Below, piece after piece: positions 54,282-64,000 of a DNA stretch of 64,000 nucleotides (the first letter of the stretch is position 1; each line of letters starts with the position of its first letter). The notes under the pieces were generated by a model that saw nothing but the letters and a program-made list of their open reading frames with translations, was not told where the DNA came from and searched no databases. A program made the translations under genes and the position numbers. Location: the NCBI GenBank assembly GCA_947646735.1, contig CANTFK010000726.1, forward strand, positions 124,001 through 188,000, given 5' to 3'. The DNA comes from Peronospora farinosa (taxonomy: Eukaryota > Oomycota > Peronosporomycetes > Peronosporales > Peronosporaceae).

Positions 54282-56303
54282 TTATCGCCTGAGAAATGCA
54301 TCAAGTGGACCTTTTCTTTTCTTGGCCTTTCTTTGAACAGCTGTACCCGCACTGAGCTTCATCGCAAAGTGAAAGTCCGCATGCTCATCTTGAGGTTCTG
54401 ACACAAAACAGTTGCACTCGTTACAAAAGTGAGTGGTACTTGATGACGTCCTTTCTTCTTGGGTGTAGGTTGAAGTTGACTTTTTGATGCAACTCGTTGC
54501 GTCTGTCTCAGCCATCACGTGGCTCTCCTCAACATCGTTGCTGTCGTGATTCAATGGACCAAAAAAAGCCGATATTTTTCGTCTGCTGCTTTTTCGTGAC
54601 GATAATTCATCTCGGCCTCGTTTTGCAGTAAACTGTTTAATATCATCCTCCACACGCTGTGCAGTTCCATTGGCAGACGACACTTCGTCCACATTCCGCG
54701 TGAAAAAACTTGAGATGGTGGTTACAGTCTGCGAGTTCAGATCGTGAAAGTTCTTGGCGTGCATGCTTAGAGCTGCCAACGGAAACAGACTGTCCAAATA
54801 GAGGCGCATTACGTTCATTGCAGCCACGTGTAGCTCGTCCACCGTCGTGTCTTGGGCGATGCCAAGCTTCCGCGTGCGTGGCTTGTCATCGGGTTTCGCG
54901 CGTGTGAACTGGATCGTCAGTTGCGACGGGAACCGCTTGTTCTCAATGCGCTCGTCCTCACAACGCATTACCATTTCCTCACACAGCAGCCGCACCCAGT
55001 ACTCTAGCTGCTCTACGCGCGCAAGCGCCGACCCGGAGCGCTGATCAAACTGCTTTACACAGCTAAGCATCTTCACTTGAACCTTTTTCTCTTCTACTTG
55101 TTCGTCACCGTCAATGCCCTGACAGATTTGGTGAACATACGCGGCAGTTTCTTGACCCACGTGCTTGCTCAGCTCTGCCATTCCGCAACGCTGAAGGAAG
55201 GCGTGCGCAGTTAGCTTCTTTGATGTGTCCTCTGCTTCTCTTTCATCCAAAGCTCGTACTCCCGCCGGATCTAGGCTTTGATAAATACTCTCCAGCTGTT
55301 TACCGAGCTTACCGCCAAGTCCGCGAACCTTCCGCATCGGTAAACTCTTCATGAGGTTGCTAACAAACCGAGGTGCTACCACGACTTGTCCGTTAGGTTT
55401 GTTGAGTGGGGACGCCAATTTGGCCAATAGTTTATTACTTGCAATGGCTGTTGAACACGTGTAACCAAGCTTGCTATAGATCGCCTGACGAATTTCTCGA
55501 GATATCACTGCACCAATGCAAAGCAATCGCTCATTATCCGTCAGCGGGAAAGCCTGCAATGTATGTTCCTCTTCCTTGGCATTGCAAAACACTTTCGTGT
55601 CGTGGTTGGCGGGATCCTGGCAGAAATCTGACGAAAACACAGTCTACAATAACAAAACATATCATGAGCAATGGCAGGTTAACCTTCATGCATATCAGCA
55701 TCAGATTTTACGCACCATCTGCGCAAGTCTCTTCTCAGCCATGTCTGTGACGTCCATAAAGGCCTCATCAATGCCCGCCTTTTCAATGACCGACACCATT
55801 GAGCTCAGAATGCTAAAAATCTCACGACTGGCGACGCGATACCTCCGTAGAATAGCCTTCTGATGTGTGCGATCAAACGCCTGTCCTGGCTTACGGTTTT
55901 CTCCTAGCGTGTCAACATGTGGCTAGAAGCAATACTGTCAATCAACCCAAGACCAAGTGACCAAGATCAAGTGACTGTAGTAAGAGAAACGTACCAAGTG
56001 AATCTGTGGACATTTCTTCTTCGCATCATCGACAAAGTCTCCTACAAGTCCATATCATCAATCGATGTAATAGTTAGCGCTTATTTATGATCGCAAATAG
56101 CGATATGATAGCAATTCACCTCGCTCGACACCAAACTTGCGTGCAGCGTAATTGACAGCTAAGAGACTTCCCCACTGCTGTACTGCAACGGGCTGTCCAT
56201 CCGGGATATTAAGACGTCGCTGCTCTACTTGTGCATAATAGCAGTCGAGATCCAAATGGATGATCACCCGCGTCGAGGCAGTTTTCTCATCGGCTCGAAG
56301 CAT
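54282..56303 (-). CDS. POLH: DNA polymerase eta (translesion Y-family)
   Basis: Four exons on the minus strand: 56120-56303, 55995-56041, 55716-55922, 54282-55643 (599 aa from MLRADEKTA; an in-frame Met six codons upstream is possible). Palm motifs are IIHLDLDCYYAQVEQRR with the first catalytic Asp, and EKAGIDEAFMDVT with the Asp-Glu pair. The finger/palm block IYSKLGYTCSTAIASNKLLA and PNGQVVV are typical. The little-finger domain has QLTIQFTR. The C-terminus has a C2H2 ubiquitin-binding UBZ (CNECNC...HADFH) and PCNA-interacting-like ends (QTVTTISSFF, RKISAFFG, GPLDAFLRR). It copies past UV dimers at stalled forks. Confidence 0.92.
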
Positions 56304-57017
56304 GATGATACTATGGCACAATTCATGCAGACTATTACGGAATTCTCTCTATATATAATCGCTATAAAAATAGAAAAGAGCTAATCATCCCCCACAATCT
56401 TGCTAACCAGCCTCCCCAAATTTATTAGAATTTCAGTGGTTAAATCGGAGTACGGCTTTTATAAATTTTAGACTTTCTAATCTACTGCTGCTACATATTG
56501 TTGCTGCTGTGCTGCTGTTGCTGCTGTGCTGCTGTTGCTGCTTGGCGACGACAGTTTCGGGTATTGTGGCATATCTATTGGCAATCTGACATTGTCGACG
56601 TCGCACAAGAGCTTTCAAAATAGCGGCAACATATTGGATCCCTTAAGCAAAATATTAATTCAGTGCTATACAATTTGCCCATGTGAACTAAAACTTAGCT
56701 TCCTGTATGGATTTAAGCATATACACATCAAACTTGTGCTCTTTTAGTTGCTGCGAACCGCACGCATGTGCTAACGAGGTCTTACACCCCTGTACGAATG
56801 CCTGGGAGGGGATTGATTGGGAGCAAATAGGATATAAAGCTTTGGCATCACCGTCTTTCTGGATGCCGATCCTTTTTGTGCGTTTGACTCATCTTCCTGC
56901 TGTGCATGGACATTAATTGCGGCCTCTTGCGTGTTCGAAGGATACAAATGATAAGCTATGGAGATGGTGCAAGACTATTCATTGTGGTTGTGAGAGAGGT
57001 TCAGATAGTCTATTTTT
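56304..57017. other. Intergenic upstream of POLH, with a 17-bp tandem repeat
   Basis: 714 bp. TTGCTGCTGTGCTGCTG is repeated twice plus a partial copy at 56501-56543. No supported gene; this region holds the POLH promoter. Confidence 0.55.
56501..56543. repeat. 17-bp tandem repeat, about 2.5 copies
   Basis: TTGCTGCTGTGCTGCTG at 56501-56517 and 56518-56534, then TTGCTGCTT. The unit is not a multiple of three, which argues against coding. Confidence 0.85.
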
Positions 57018-58524
57018 TCACGGTGTTAACCATGTGCAAGATCTCTGGAAAGTCCTAAGCCAGGATATCAGCGCCGGATGGCCCGACGTTATATCGTGGC
57101 TGACCGCCGTAGAACTCGGTGGCTCTCTAGGATCGCGCTCAAGCAGTTCGATGCAAGCATAAAGCAAGGCACCTCGTGTGGCTGACGCAATTTTTCGATG
57201 CTCCCTCTTTGCGATTGCTCGGAGCTGACAAAGGCACGAGGCCCAAAAACTGGCGATGCTGCTAAGAATGTGGAGTGTGACAGCCTTAAAGACGGCTGCA
57301 TTCCTGTCAATCCAAAATTCGTGTTTGGTATATCGTCGCGAGGACATGCCAAATTTGTGTCCAGACGCGTTTGGCTTCTTTGGCGTCATCCTGAAATCGG
57401 TCCGCTAGGATTTTTGTGCGGTACTCGGGTATGCTGTCAACCCGTCGACTTGCACATGCCCCTAGAAAGTTTTGGGTCACTTGTCGGGTGACGATTTGCC
57501 CAGTCCAGTGACCAATGAGCTTTTTCCAAAGCGCTGCAGCGCAATCACATTCCCAAAACAGATGGACAATGGTCTCCTTCCTGCCGCTGCAATCCGGCGT
57601 CTTTTTGCAACTATTGCGGTCGATTCTCTCGGCGTGATACAAATTTAATTGTCTTGTCGCCACCCGGTACCCTGTCCAGACTTGATATGGGGTGAGACCA
57701 TTACTATGATCCCACACTTGCGTCTGTGTTTGCTGGAGCGCTGCGCGTTGCCATTCATCTGTTGTTGCCGATTGCGAAAGGCGATCAACGAGGGCCGAAA
57801 GTTGACGGGCGGCTTGCTTGCCTAAGGCCTTCGTGACCAAGTGATTCGACGTTGTGTCTGGAACAGACCAAGGGAACCGATGCAGCTGCGGGTGCGCCTC
57901 AAATACGAGACCCCCTCTTCGAATAGCGCGCCCAATCGCCTGTCGGTCAGATGGTGAAGCGTCAGTGAGCTCCGGCAGTAATCCATGGCAAAACCAATGG
58001 ATCCCATCACCAGCTTGGTGCAAAGTGACGGGGCGGTTTTCGCCGTGGTTCGATCTCCGTTAAGTTGCCCACGATAATGCCTTTACCGAGTATCTTCCAG
58101 CGATAGCTTTTCAATTGTGGTGGTGCCTGTCGAAGGCGCAGTGGCGGTGTCGCGTTTAATTCTGTCCCGATGGGTAAGTCCGGGGATGACAATAGGAGGG
58201 CTGTTACCCACCGTCGAAGTTTTGCGTCCGAATGGGAACCGGAGTGACCCAGAGGTATAGGGACCCACATGACGAATTTCGCTGGCCCCGTCCGCAAGAT
58301 GTGATGGTGTTCGAGGGTGCAGTCTTCATTTTTATTATACTTGGTCCTGGACAGCATGTTGCCGCTCTGATCCCGAATCCATGGGTTCGCACTCCATTTG
58401 AAGGTGGCCCAGAACCTCTGAATTTCTTCCGGCATATCATTGTACCCCAGTAGGTGTGTTGGGAAAGGGTCAATGAACGACAACACCAATTTGTCCCCAT
58501 CCCACCAGCTGGTAACTCGGTCAA
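57018..58524 (-). pseudogene. LINE ORF2 C-terminal remnant
   Basis: The minus strand carries 58007-58489 (160 aa, EIQRFWATFKWSANPWI) and 57307-58023 (238 aa). The second has the zf-RVT region CKKTPDCSGRKETIVHLFWE and WKKLIGHWTG, preceded by GLTPYQVWTGYRVATRQL. Such His/Cys-plus-Trp regions follow the RT in LINEs. RT and endonuclease are missing on this strand. The sequence is not the same family as the LINE at 24991. Several stops show it is dead. Confidence 0.7.
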
Positions 58525-58677
58525 GTAATATTCATTGTGGTTGTAATGGAGACTGAAGTTTGTATTATTATCGACGTCCGTCTTCTACTTAAAGAAAAGG
58601 GACCTCCCATAGGATGATTACTTTCGGCGTCTCGTAAGCTGCACAACGCCGCACGAAATCATCTTATCGGAGCACCA

Positions 58678-59390
58678 GTGCCAATAAGACTGAAGGTACG
58701 GCCACATTGCTCGACCCAGCAGCAAGTCTGCCAACGAGTGGCTTTATATACATTGTTACATTGTTACATTGTCAACATCTATACTCCTGAGCGTCTCTTC
58801 TGTCAGATGCAGAAATGGCCATGGCCTCAATCAGAGGTGGTGCTATGTGGTGATTTCAATTGTGCACAGAGTCCCCACCTCGACAGATTAGGAGGCGTGC
58901 GGTCGGGACGCCAGAGTCGGAGCCTTAACTTTAAGCCTTTGGACTCGAAGAGTCGAAGACTGGCAGCATTAAAGCTACCTACCCCTGAGAATACGGGAGG
59001 ATAGCGTTCCCAGACATCGCTGTCATAGCGATAAAGAATATGGTGAATTGCTTGCTCCGTCTGCGTGACCACGCTATGGATGAAGCAGAACAAGAGCATC
59101 CATACGCAGGAAAGTACGTCCACGAACAGGAGGTAGCGGAAGTCAAAAACAAGTTCTTCTTTGCTAACTCCGAGTGGTCTTCATCAAGGAACAACGGCGA
59201 AATAGGGATTTGAACAATGGTGTCTACCTCCGCGTAGCAACGGAGATAATTCAAGACACTATCGTTGACCGGCAGTCGGAACTGCACAGCGCTCATAACC
59301 GACAAGGGACATCTCTTGGGTACTAGAATGGCTGAGTACTTTACAGATTCTAGAAAACCATACAGTATGAGTGCAAAACGGTCTGACAAT
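58678..59390 (+). pseudogene. LINE endonuclease-side remnant
   Basis: The plus strand reads VNIYTPERL and VVLCGDFNCAQSPHLDRLGG, the NVYAP and GDFN boxes of an APE endonuclease, then a degraded stretch with stops and LITDKGHLLGTRMAEYF, like the region between endonuclease and RT. It points opposite to the neighbouring remnant at 57018-58524, so the two are separate fragments or an inverted piece. Confidence 0.6.
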
Positions 59391-60532
59391 TTAGATTTTG
59401 AAAAAATTTGGGAAGATAATTAGCCCTCACCTTATTATCCGCTTTTTCTAATTCTTTTTATGTTTTGCCACCCCTAATCCTGCAACCATTAATGTAAAAT
59501 TGACTCGTCTACTTTTTTCTCTCAGTCTACAGTATGCATGAGCTCATATGAATCGCTAGCTTTCTCTGCTCGATCGTGGTAAACGTACTGAGAGGATTGT
59601 CTGTGTACACACTTACATGCTTCAGAAAGCGTCAACGAATGGACGGACAGTTATTTAATCAGATCAGGGAAGATACATTAAAAATCTGTAGATCCATATG
59701 AGCTCCATAAAAGAGGATCTGATTTCCATGGAGCATCCCACTCCATTCGTTTGCGATAGATTCAGTGGTCTTGCTTGACACGTTTAATGTAATCAGCGCA
59801 GTATGTGTATCTATCTCTACTGATGAAGCATTTCTATCACCAATTCAGGTCAAAGGACGCACATCTTGTTGAATCCATGAGCCTTTTTGACCTGTGTAGA
59901 TGCACACTGTGATGCTAATCCTGGGCTAGGATTCTGGCATTACTCGCATTTATGATATGATACGCCTTCCTTCTTCTCTTGTTCATCGATGAATATTCAT
60001 CAGAAAACAACTACAAAATGGACTCTTACGGTCGATAATCATAGATACTCCTAGGCCATTTGTATCAGGAAGCTCACATTAAGCATAGGAGGCGAATGGG
60101 TCACTATTAATCTCTTTTAACTTTCACCACTAGGCCGTAAGACCAGGGGATCCTTTTCCGACCAGCACTTGCGTCTCATTTTATGCATTGTGACCTGATT
60201 CAGCAGCGTAAGTAATGGAATCGAAACCGTGATTCGATCAGGACTTGATCACCTCATTCAGTCAGTACAGTCTCAGCATGGCATTGGGAATCCAGACATA
60301 GACGTATCCTAGCGACGTCGCAGAGGCAGAATCTGCATGAGTTCGTTCCAGTGCTGAACACTTTTGATTTTGCACGAAAGAGCATGGATTCATGCACTTC
60401 TTTGTCCATCAATGTCAATGAAGTCCTCTCGACTAGATGACTTCATTTTGTAATCTGCCAACAATCGAGTACGCACAAGGAGCTCGAGTGTTTGGCTGAT
60501 AAGGAGTCTCTCTCCACATATCCTCTCATATC
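59391..60532. other. Intergenic, upstream of NPC1
   Basis: 1142 bp with no supported gene. It should include the NPC1 promoter and possibly LINE flank. No clear core element was identified. Confidence 0.5.
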
Positions 60533-63500
60533 ATGCACGTCTTAACGTTTACATCACTACTTTTGCTGCATTTGGGTATCGCTCATGTGACCAACAGTGC
60601 AAACTCGATAAAGTCATCGGATACGTCGTCCATCTCCAACAACGTGCCATGGACACTTGCGGACAATGCAACAGTCCTGGCCGACCTTCGGTCGCGTCTC
60701 ACCAAGTGTACATACTCTAAAGTCAAAGAGTGTATTCAGGACCCGGCACGTTTATCAGAACTTGGCTTACTCGTGCGTGCACCTGGCTACTGCCTAGCTT
60801 TCGACGCAGCCTACGTCAATGTTACTACCCCAAGTGCCGCCATCCCTAACCGGTACTATCCGACATCGGTAGAGGCCGCGTATGCCGCTGGTTTCTCAAA
60901 CAAATTCTCCGAGTGGTCAGACGACAACCGTGAGCAATTTGAAGTGGACTGTCCGCTGTTGTTCAACGAAACCATTTCTCAGGGTGACGACATGTTGTGC
61001 TGTACTGAAAAGCAGTATACAGGTCTATCCTCGCAGGTCCGTATGATCCCTGGGCTGTGTTCAGCCTGCAAGGAAAATCTGCGTAATATCTTCTGCCAGT
61101 TCACATGTAGCCCGAACAACAGCATGTTCCTGGACGTCAATGAAGTTCGTATCATGGGAGGTGACGACGAACATCCTCATGCTGTCTTTCCTGCCATCGA
61201 GGAAGTCACGTACTATGTGGGCAATGACTGGATTCGTGACATTTACGACTTTTGCGAAGACGATAGTTCATTCTCGCTCTTGTGTAACCCAAACCAGGAC
61301 TGTAGCGACGGCTACGGTCTCATGGACTTCATGGGTAAGTACGCCTACAACAGCATTGGATCTCCGCTTCAACTAAACGTGACAACAATGGACAAGCTTC
61401 CAAAGTCGACGCAGATGACCAAATTTTGCCACTGTGACGACGCAATCGCGACCAATTGCATTCTCCCAATGAATAACAAAATGACGTCGTGTGTCGGAGT
61501 CTGTGGCTCGCTCTGTGCTGTGGGTTCCAACGATGACCGCACGTACTCTGAGTCTTGCTATGGAGCTATCAGCCTTTCAAGCTCTAAATTAGGTAGTGAA
61601 AGCGGTTTTTCGACTTGGGGTGAGCTGAACGCGTTTTTGGCTGCCAATATCCCCGTGACGGACTGGACAACACTCAACTACTTCCTTGTGATTTTTGGTG
61701 GAGTGGTTGCCTTCATTCTCATTGTCGGATTCCTCGTCGCTGACTGGCGCGAACGAAAATCTCGACACACCGGTACACCCCACGTCGGTCCGTACACGCC
61801 TGGGATCCATGGCGTGGCTTCCGCAATGGAGACTAGCTCCACACGGATAAGCTACCTGGACGAGCTGATGACAGACAAGTTACGCACATGGGCTTTGTTC
61901 GTCTCAACAGGTAATCGACCAAAGAAAATCATCCCGATAGTGCTCTGCGTTGTTGCTGTCTGCGTTGCCGGTCTGTACAACATTGCAATCGAAACCGACC
62001 CGATCAAGCTGTGGGTGTCCACGTCGAGCACCTCCTATCAGCAGCGCCAGCACTATGGTGAGATGTTTAACCCTTTCTACCGCTCGGAGCAGGTTATTTT
62101 AGTTCCGAAGGATGGTGGCAACATCTTTCGCTCTTCGATTTTGAAGGAGGCTATCCGTGTTCAGAACGTGGCAGCTGATGTAACTTATACTACGGACGAT
62201 GACGAGACCACAATTGCGCTAGATGACATTTGCTGGAAAGCCACGGGCACGGGGTGCACTGTCAACTCTATCACGCAGTACTTTCAGAACAGTATTGAGC
62301 ATTTCGAGTTCTACGAGAAGTATGGCCTGGAGATGGATCATTTCAGTAACTGCTTGTACTCTCCGACGACATCGGACGTGGCGCTTTGCACCCAGCTGAA
62401 GAACGCATTGGAAGAGGGCGATTCGCTTCCTGCGACTATGAGCGACTGCCCGTGCTTGTCAACTTTCGGCTCACCGATGAACCTGTACAACACATACCTA
62501 GGTGGTTTCCCTGATGGCGCCGAAAAGAACTACACACTGTTTTTGGAATCGGTGGCATTTGTTTCCTCGTATCTGAATTACAATTACGCGGATCAAGACA
62601 AGAATGAGCCTGCAATCAAATGGGAACGTGAGTACATTAAGACGATGAAGGCTGAGGCTGAAGCCAACACAGTGTTCAATATCTACTTTTACGCCGAAAT
62701 CTCGGTTCAGGATGAAGTGGATGCGGAATCAAGCAACGGAATGGGTTCTGTGGCGTTGAGTTACTGCCTGATGATCATCTACATCTCGCTGGGTATCAAC
62801 CGCATCAAGTTTGGCCGTGAGTTCTTTGTATCTTCGAAGATTATGGCTGGCTTCTGTGGTGTGATGAGTATTGTATGCGGTGTGGCGTCGACAATCGGTA
62901 TCTTTATGTGGTTTGGAGTCAAGCTGCAACTGATTATTATGGAGGTGGTTCCTTTCCTGTCGCTGGCCATCGGTGTGGATAACATTTTCTTACTTATCCA
63001 CGCCATGACCGAGAAGGAAGACCAGATGCGTCGTGAGCAACCGAGTCTTTTCGTAGGTCTCGAGCACAACCCGAAGGCGATTGAGGAGATCACCACGATT
63101 ATCGTGTCTGAGAGTTTGGCATACATTGGACCCAGTATCTTCATGGCTTCGGCGGCCGAAGCAGCGGCCTTTGCCTTTGGCTCCATCTCTGCTATGCCCG
63201 TCGTGTTATGGTTCGCAGCTATGGCGTGTTGTGCCGTGGCAATTAACTTTTGCCTCCAGCTGACCTTGTTTTTATCGGTTCTGACATTGGACAAGCGCCG
63301 CGAGCTGAGCGGAAAGTACGACATCATCTTCAGGCGCGCAAAGTCGCAAGCACCTGTGGCTCGTCCACAGAGTCAGCAGATAGCAGAGCCGCTTGTATTG
63401 CAATCCAACACGCCTGCGCCGGAAGACTCGCGTCGTTCTGTGACGCCGGAGAATCGCACACTGACGGATGTTCTCGACCATTGTGTTGACGCCTACGCTT

Positions 63501-64000
63501 CGATTTTGACCTGTAAACTTGTGAAGCTCATTGTGCTGCTCGCTTTCCTTGGATGGATGCTCTGGTCAATTTACTCGATGGAATCGCTGGATCAGGGCCT
63601 GCCTCAAAAGGAGGCGATGCCATCTGACTCATACATGATTGAGTATTTCAATGCATTGGATGTGTATCTGGCAACAGGTGCGCCCGTGTACTTCATTGTC
63701 GAAGCGGGCTATGGTCGTAATCCGGATACCTGGTCGCTGAATGATGAGAGTGTAGAGACGATTTTCTGCAAGTCGAAGGATGTTTGTGACACCTACTCGA
63801 TTCCCAACATCATGGATGCACTGGCTAACGAAGGTGACAAGACGGTTACTCACATTAGCCTGGGCACAACATACTCGTGGATGGACGACTTCTGGGGCTT
63901 TGTGAACCCCGACAGCGAATGTTGCCGCGTGGATTCAAAAGGCGCTTATCTTCCGATAAAGACTGGTAACGACACGTACACAACGCTGCGTTCGAAAGAT
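60533..64000 (+). CDS. NPC1: NPC1 sterol transporter, truncated by the window end
   Basis: Open from ATG 60533 to the right edge (1156 codons) with no intron. The signal peptide is MHVLTFTSLLLLHLGIAHVT. The Cys-rich N-terminal sterol-binding domain (about 45-290) contains DMLCCTEKQ, SACKENLRNIFCQFTCSPNN and CHCDDAI-type cysteines. TM1 is near 383-405 and TM2 near 463-485. The middle luminal domain starts with AIETDPIKLWV. The sterol-sensing domain spans about 738-920 (GSVALSYCLMIIYISLGI; VVPFLSLAIGVDNIFLLIHA; five TMs). A further TM near 996-1012 leads into the C-terminal luminal domain (EYFNALDVYLATGAPVYFIV). It exports sterol from late endosomes or the vacuole. In sterol-auxotrophic oomycetes it would handle host sterol, which is inferred. 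Confidence 0.95.
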   Translation, partial: MHVLTFTSLLLLHLGIAHVTNSANSIKSSDTSSISNNVPWTLADNATVLADLRSRLTKCTYSKVKECIQDPARLSELGLLVRAPGYCLAFDAAYVNVTTPSAAIPNRYYPTSVEAAYAAGFSNKFSEWSDDNREQFEVDCPLLFNETISQGDDMLCCTEKQYTGLSSQVRMIPGLCSACKENLRNIFCQFTCSPNNSMFLDVNEVRIMGGDDEHPHAVFPAIEEVTYYVGNDWIRDIYDFCEDDSSFSLLCNPNQDCSDGYGLMDFMGKYAYNSIGSPLQLNVTTMDKLPKSTQMTKFCHCDDAIATNCILPMNNKMTSCVGVCGSLCAVGSNDDRTYSESCYGAISLSSSKLGSESGFSTWGELNAFLAANIPVTDWTTLNYFLVIFGGVVAFILIVGFLVADWRERKSRHTGTPHVGPYTPGIHGVASAMETSSTRISYLDELMTDKLRTWALFVSTGNRPKKIIPIVLCVVAVCVAGLYNIAIETDPIKLWVSTSSTSYQQRQHYGEMFNPFYRSEQVILVPKDGGNIFRSSILKEAIRVQNVAADVTYTTDDDETTIALDDICWKATGTGCTVNSITQYFQNSIEHFEFYEKYGLEMDHFSNCLYSPTTSDVALCTQLKNALEEGDSLPATMSDCPCLSTFGSPMNLYNTYLGGFPDGAEKNYTLFLESVAFVSSYLNYNYADQDKNEPAIKWEREYIKTMKAEAEANTVFNIYFYAEISVQDEVDAESSNGMGSVALSYCLMIIYISLGINRIKFGREFFVSSKIMAGFCGVMSIVCGVASTIGIFMWFGVKLQLIIMEVVPFLSLAIGVDNIFLLIHAMTEKEDQMRREQPSLFVGLEHNPKAIEEITTIIVSESLAYIGPSIFMASAAEAAAFAFGSISAMPVVLWFAAMACCAVAINFCLQLTLFLSVLTLDKRRELSGKYDIIFRRAKSQAPVARPQSQQIAEPLVLQSNTPAPEDSRRSVTPENRTLTDVLDHCVDAYASILTCKLVKLIVLLAFLGWMLWSIYSMESLDQGLPQKEAMPSDSYMIEYFNALDVYLATGAPVYFIVEAGYGRNPDTWSLNDESVETIFCKSKDVCDTYSIPNIMDALANEGDKTVTHISLGTTYSWMDDFWGFVNPDSECCRVDSKGAYLPIKTGNDTYTTLRSKD

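Noticed and set aside
1..64000. tRNA, rRNA or other structural RNA genes
   Set aside because: None recognised by eye on either strand; a covariance-model search would be needed to exclude small ones.

Overview
The window looks like an oomycete nuclear genome, probably Peronosporales (Phytophthora or a downy mildew). This is inferred from compact genes with 55-115 bp introns, FYVE/WW and PDZ multidomain proteins of the oomycete kind, an SSD-bearing NPC1 protein, and the decayed Copia, chromodomain-Gypsy and RNase H LINE elements around the genes. No database search was possible. Exon structures were read by hand from splice sites and reading-frame continuity.

Layout. (1) 1-17.6 kb is nested retrotransposon debris. 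A decayed Copia element on the minus strand runs off the left edge. A second Copia is split by a nearly complete chromodomain Ty3/Gypsy element (7422-15066, minus strand, 5-bp TSD TGATG). Next to it lies the 3' end of a second chromodomain Gypsy (about 15446-17591, plus strand) with an intact-looking 602-bp LTR. (2) 17.9-24.2 kb holds three host genes: a double-AAA ATPase resembling AFG2B/SPATA5L1, a DYRK-like kinase and a KIX+HRDC protein. (3) 24991-33966 is a full-length LINE with a 15-bp TSD, ORF1 (CCHC) and ORF2 (APE endonuclease, RT, RNase H). (4) 34.0-56.3 kb is gene-rich: N-terminal amidase, Ulp1-type deneddylase, Rpn13/ADRM1 with a UIM, a large CDF zinc transporter, a secreted Thr/Pro-rich protein, an ankyrin-PDZ protein, a FYVE-WW protein, a METTL21-like methyltransferase, a tubular/PDZ protein with two apparent 1-nt frameshifts, and DNA polymerase eta. 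(5) 57.0-59.4 kb has two LINE remnants in opposite orientation. (6) 60533-64000 is the start of NPC1, which runs off the right edge.

The most interesting signal is in the Gypsy elements. Both carry a long open reading frame (about 470-480 codons) on the strand opposite to pol. It begins just inside the 3' LTR and polypurine tract and overlaps the chromodomain coding end. In the first element this antisense protein has a C2HC zinc motif, an RS-rich tract and a C-terminal coiled coil. In the second it is broken, but it has the same position, polarity and length and also a coiled coil. This suggests an antisense, 3'-LTR-driven accessory gene shared by oomycete chromoviruses.

Three neighbouring host genes (amidase, deneddylase, Rpn13) all belong to ubiquitin/N-degron/proteasome biology. 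Two of them are divergent across about 170 bp.
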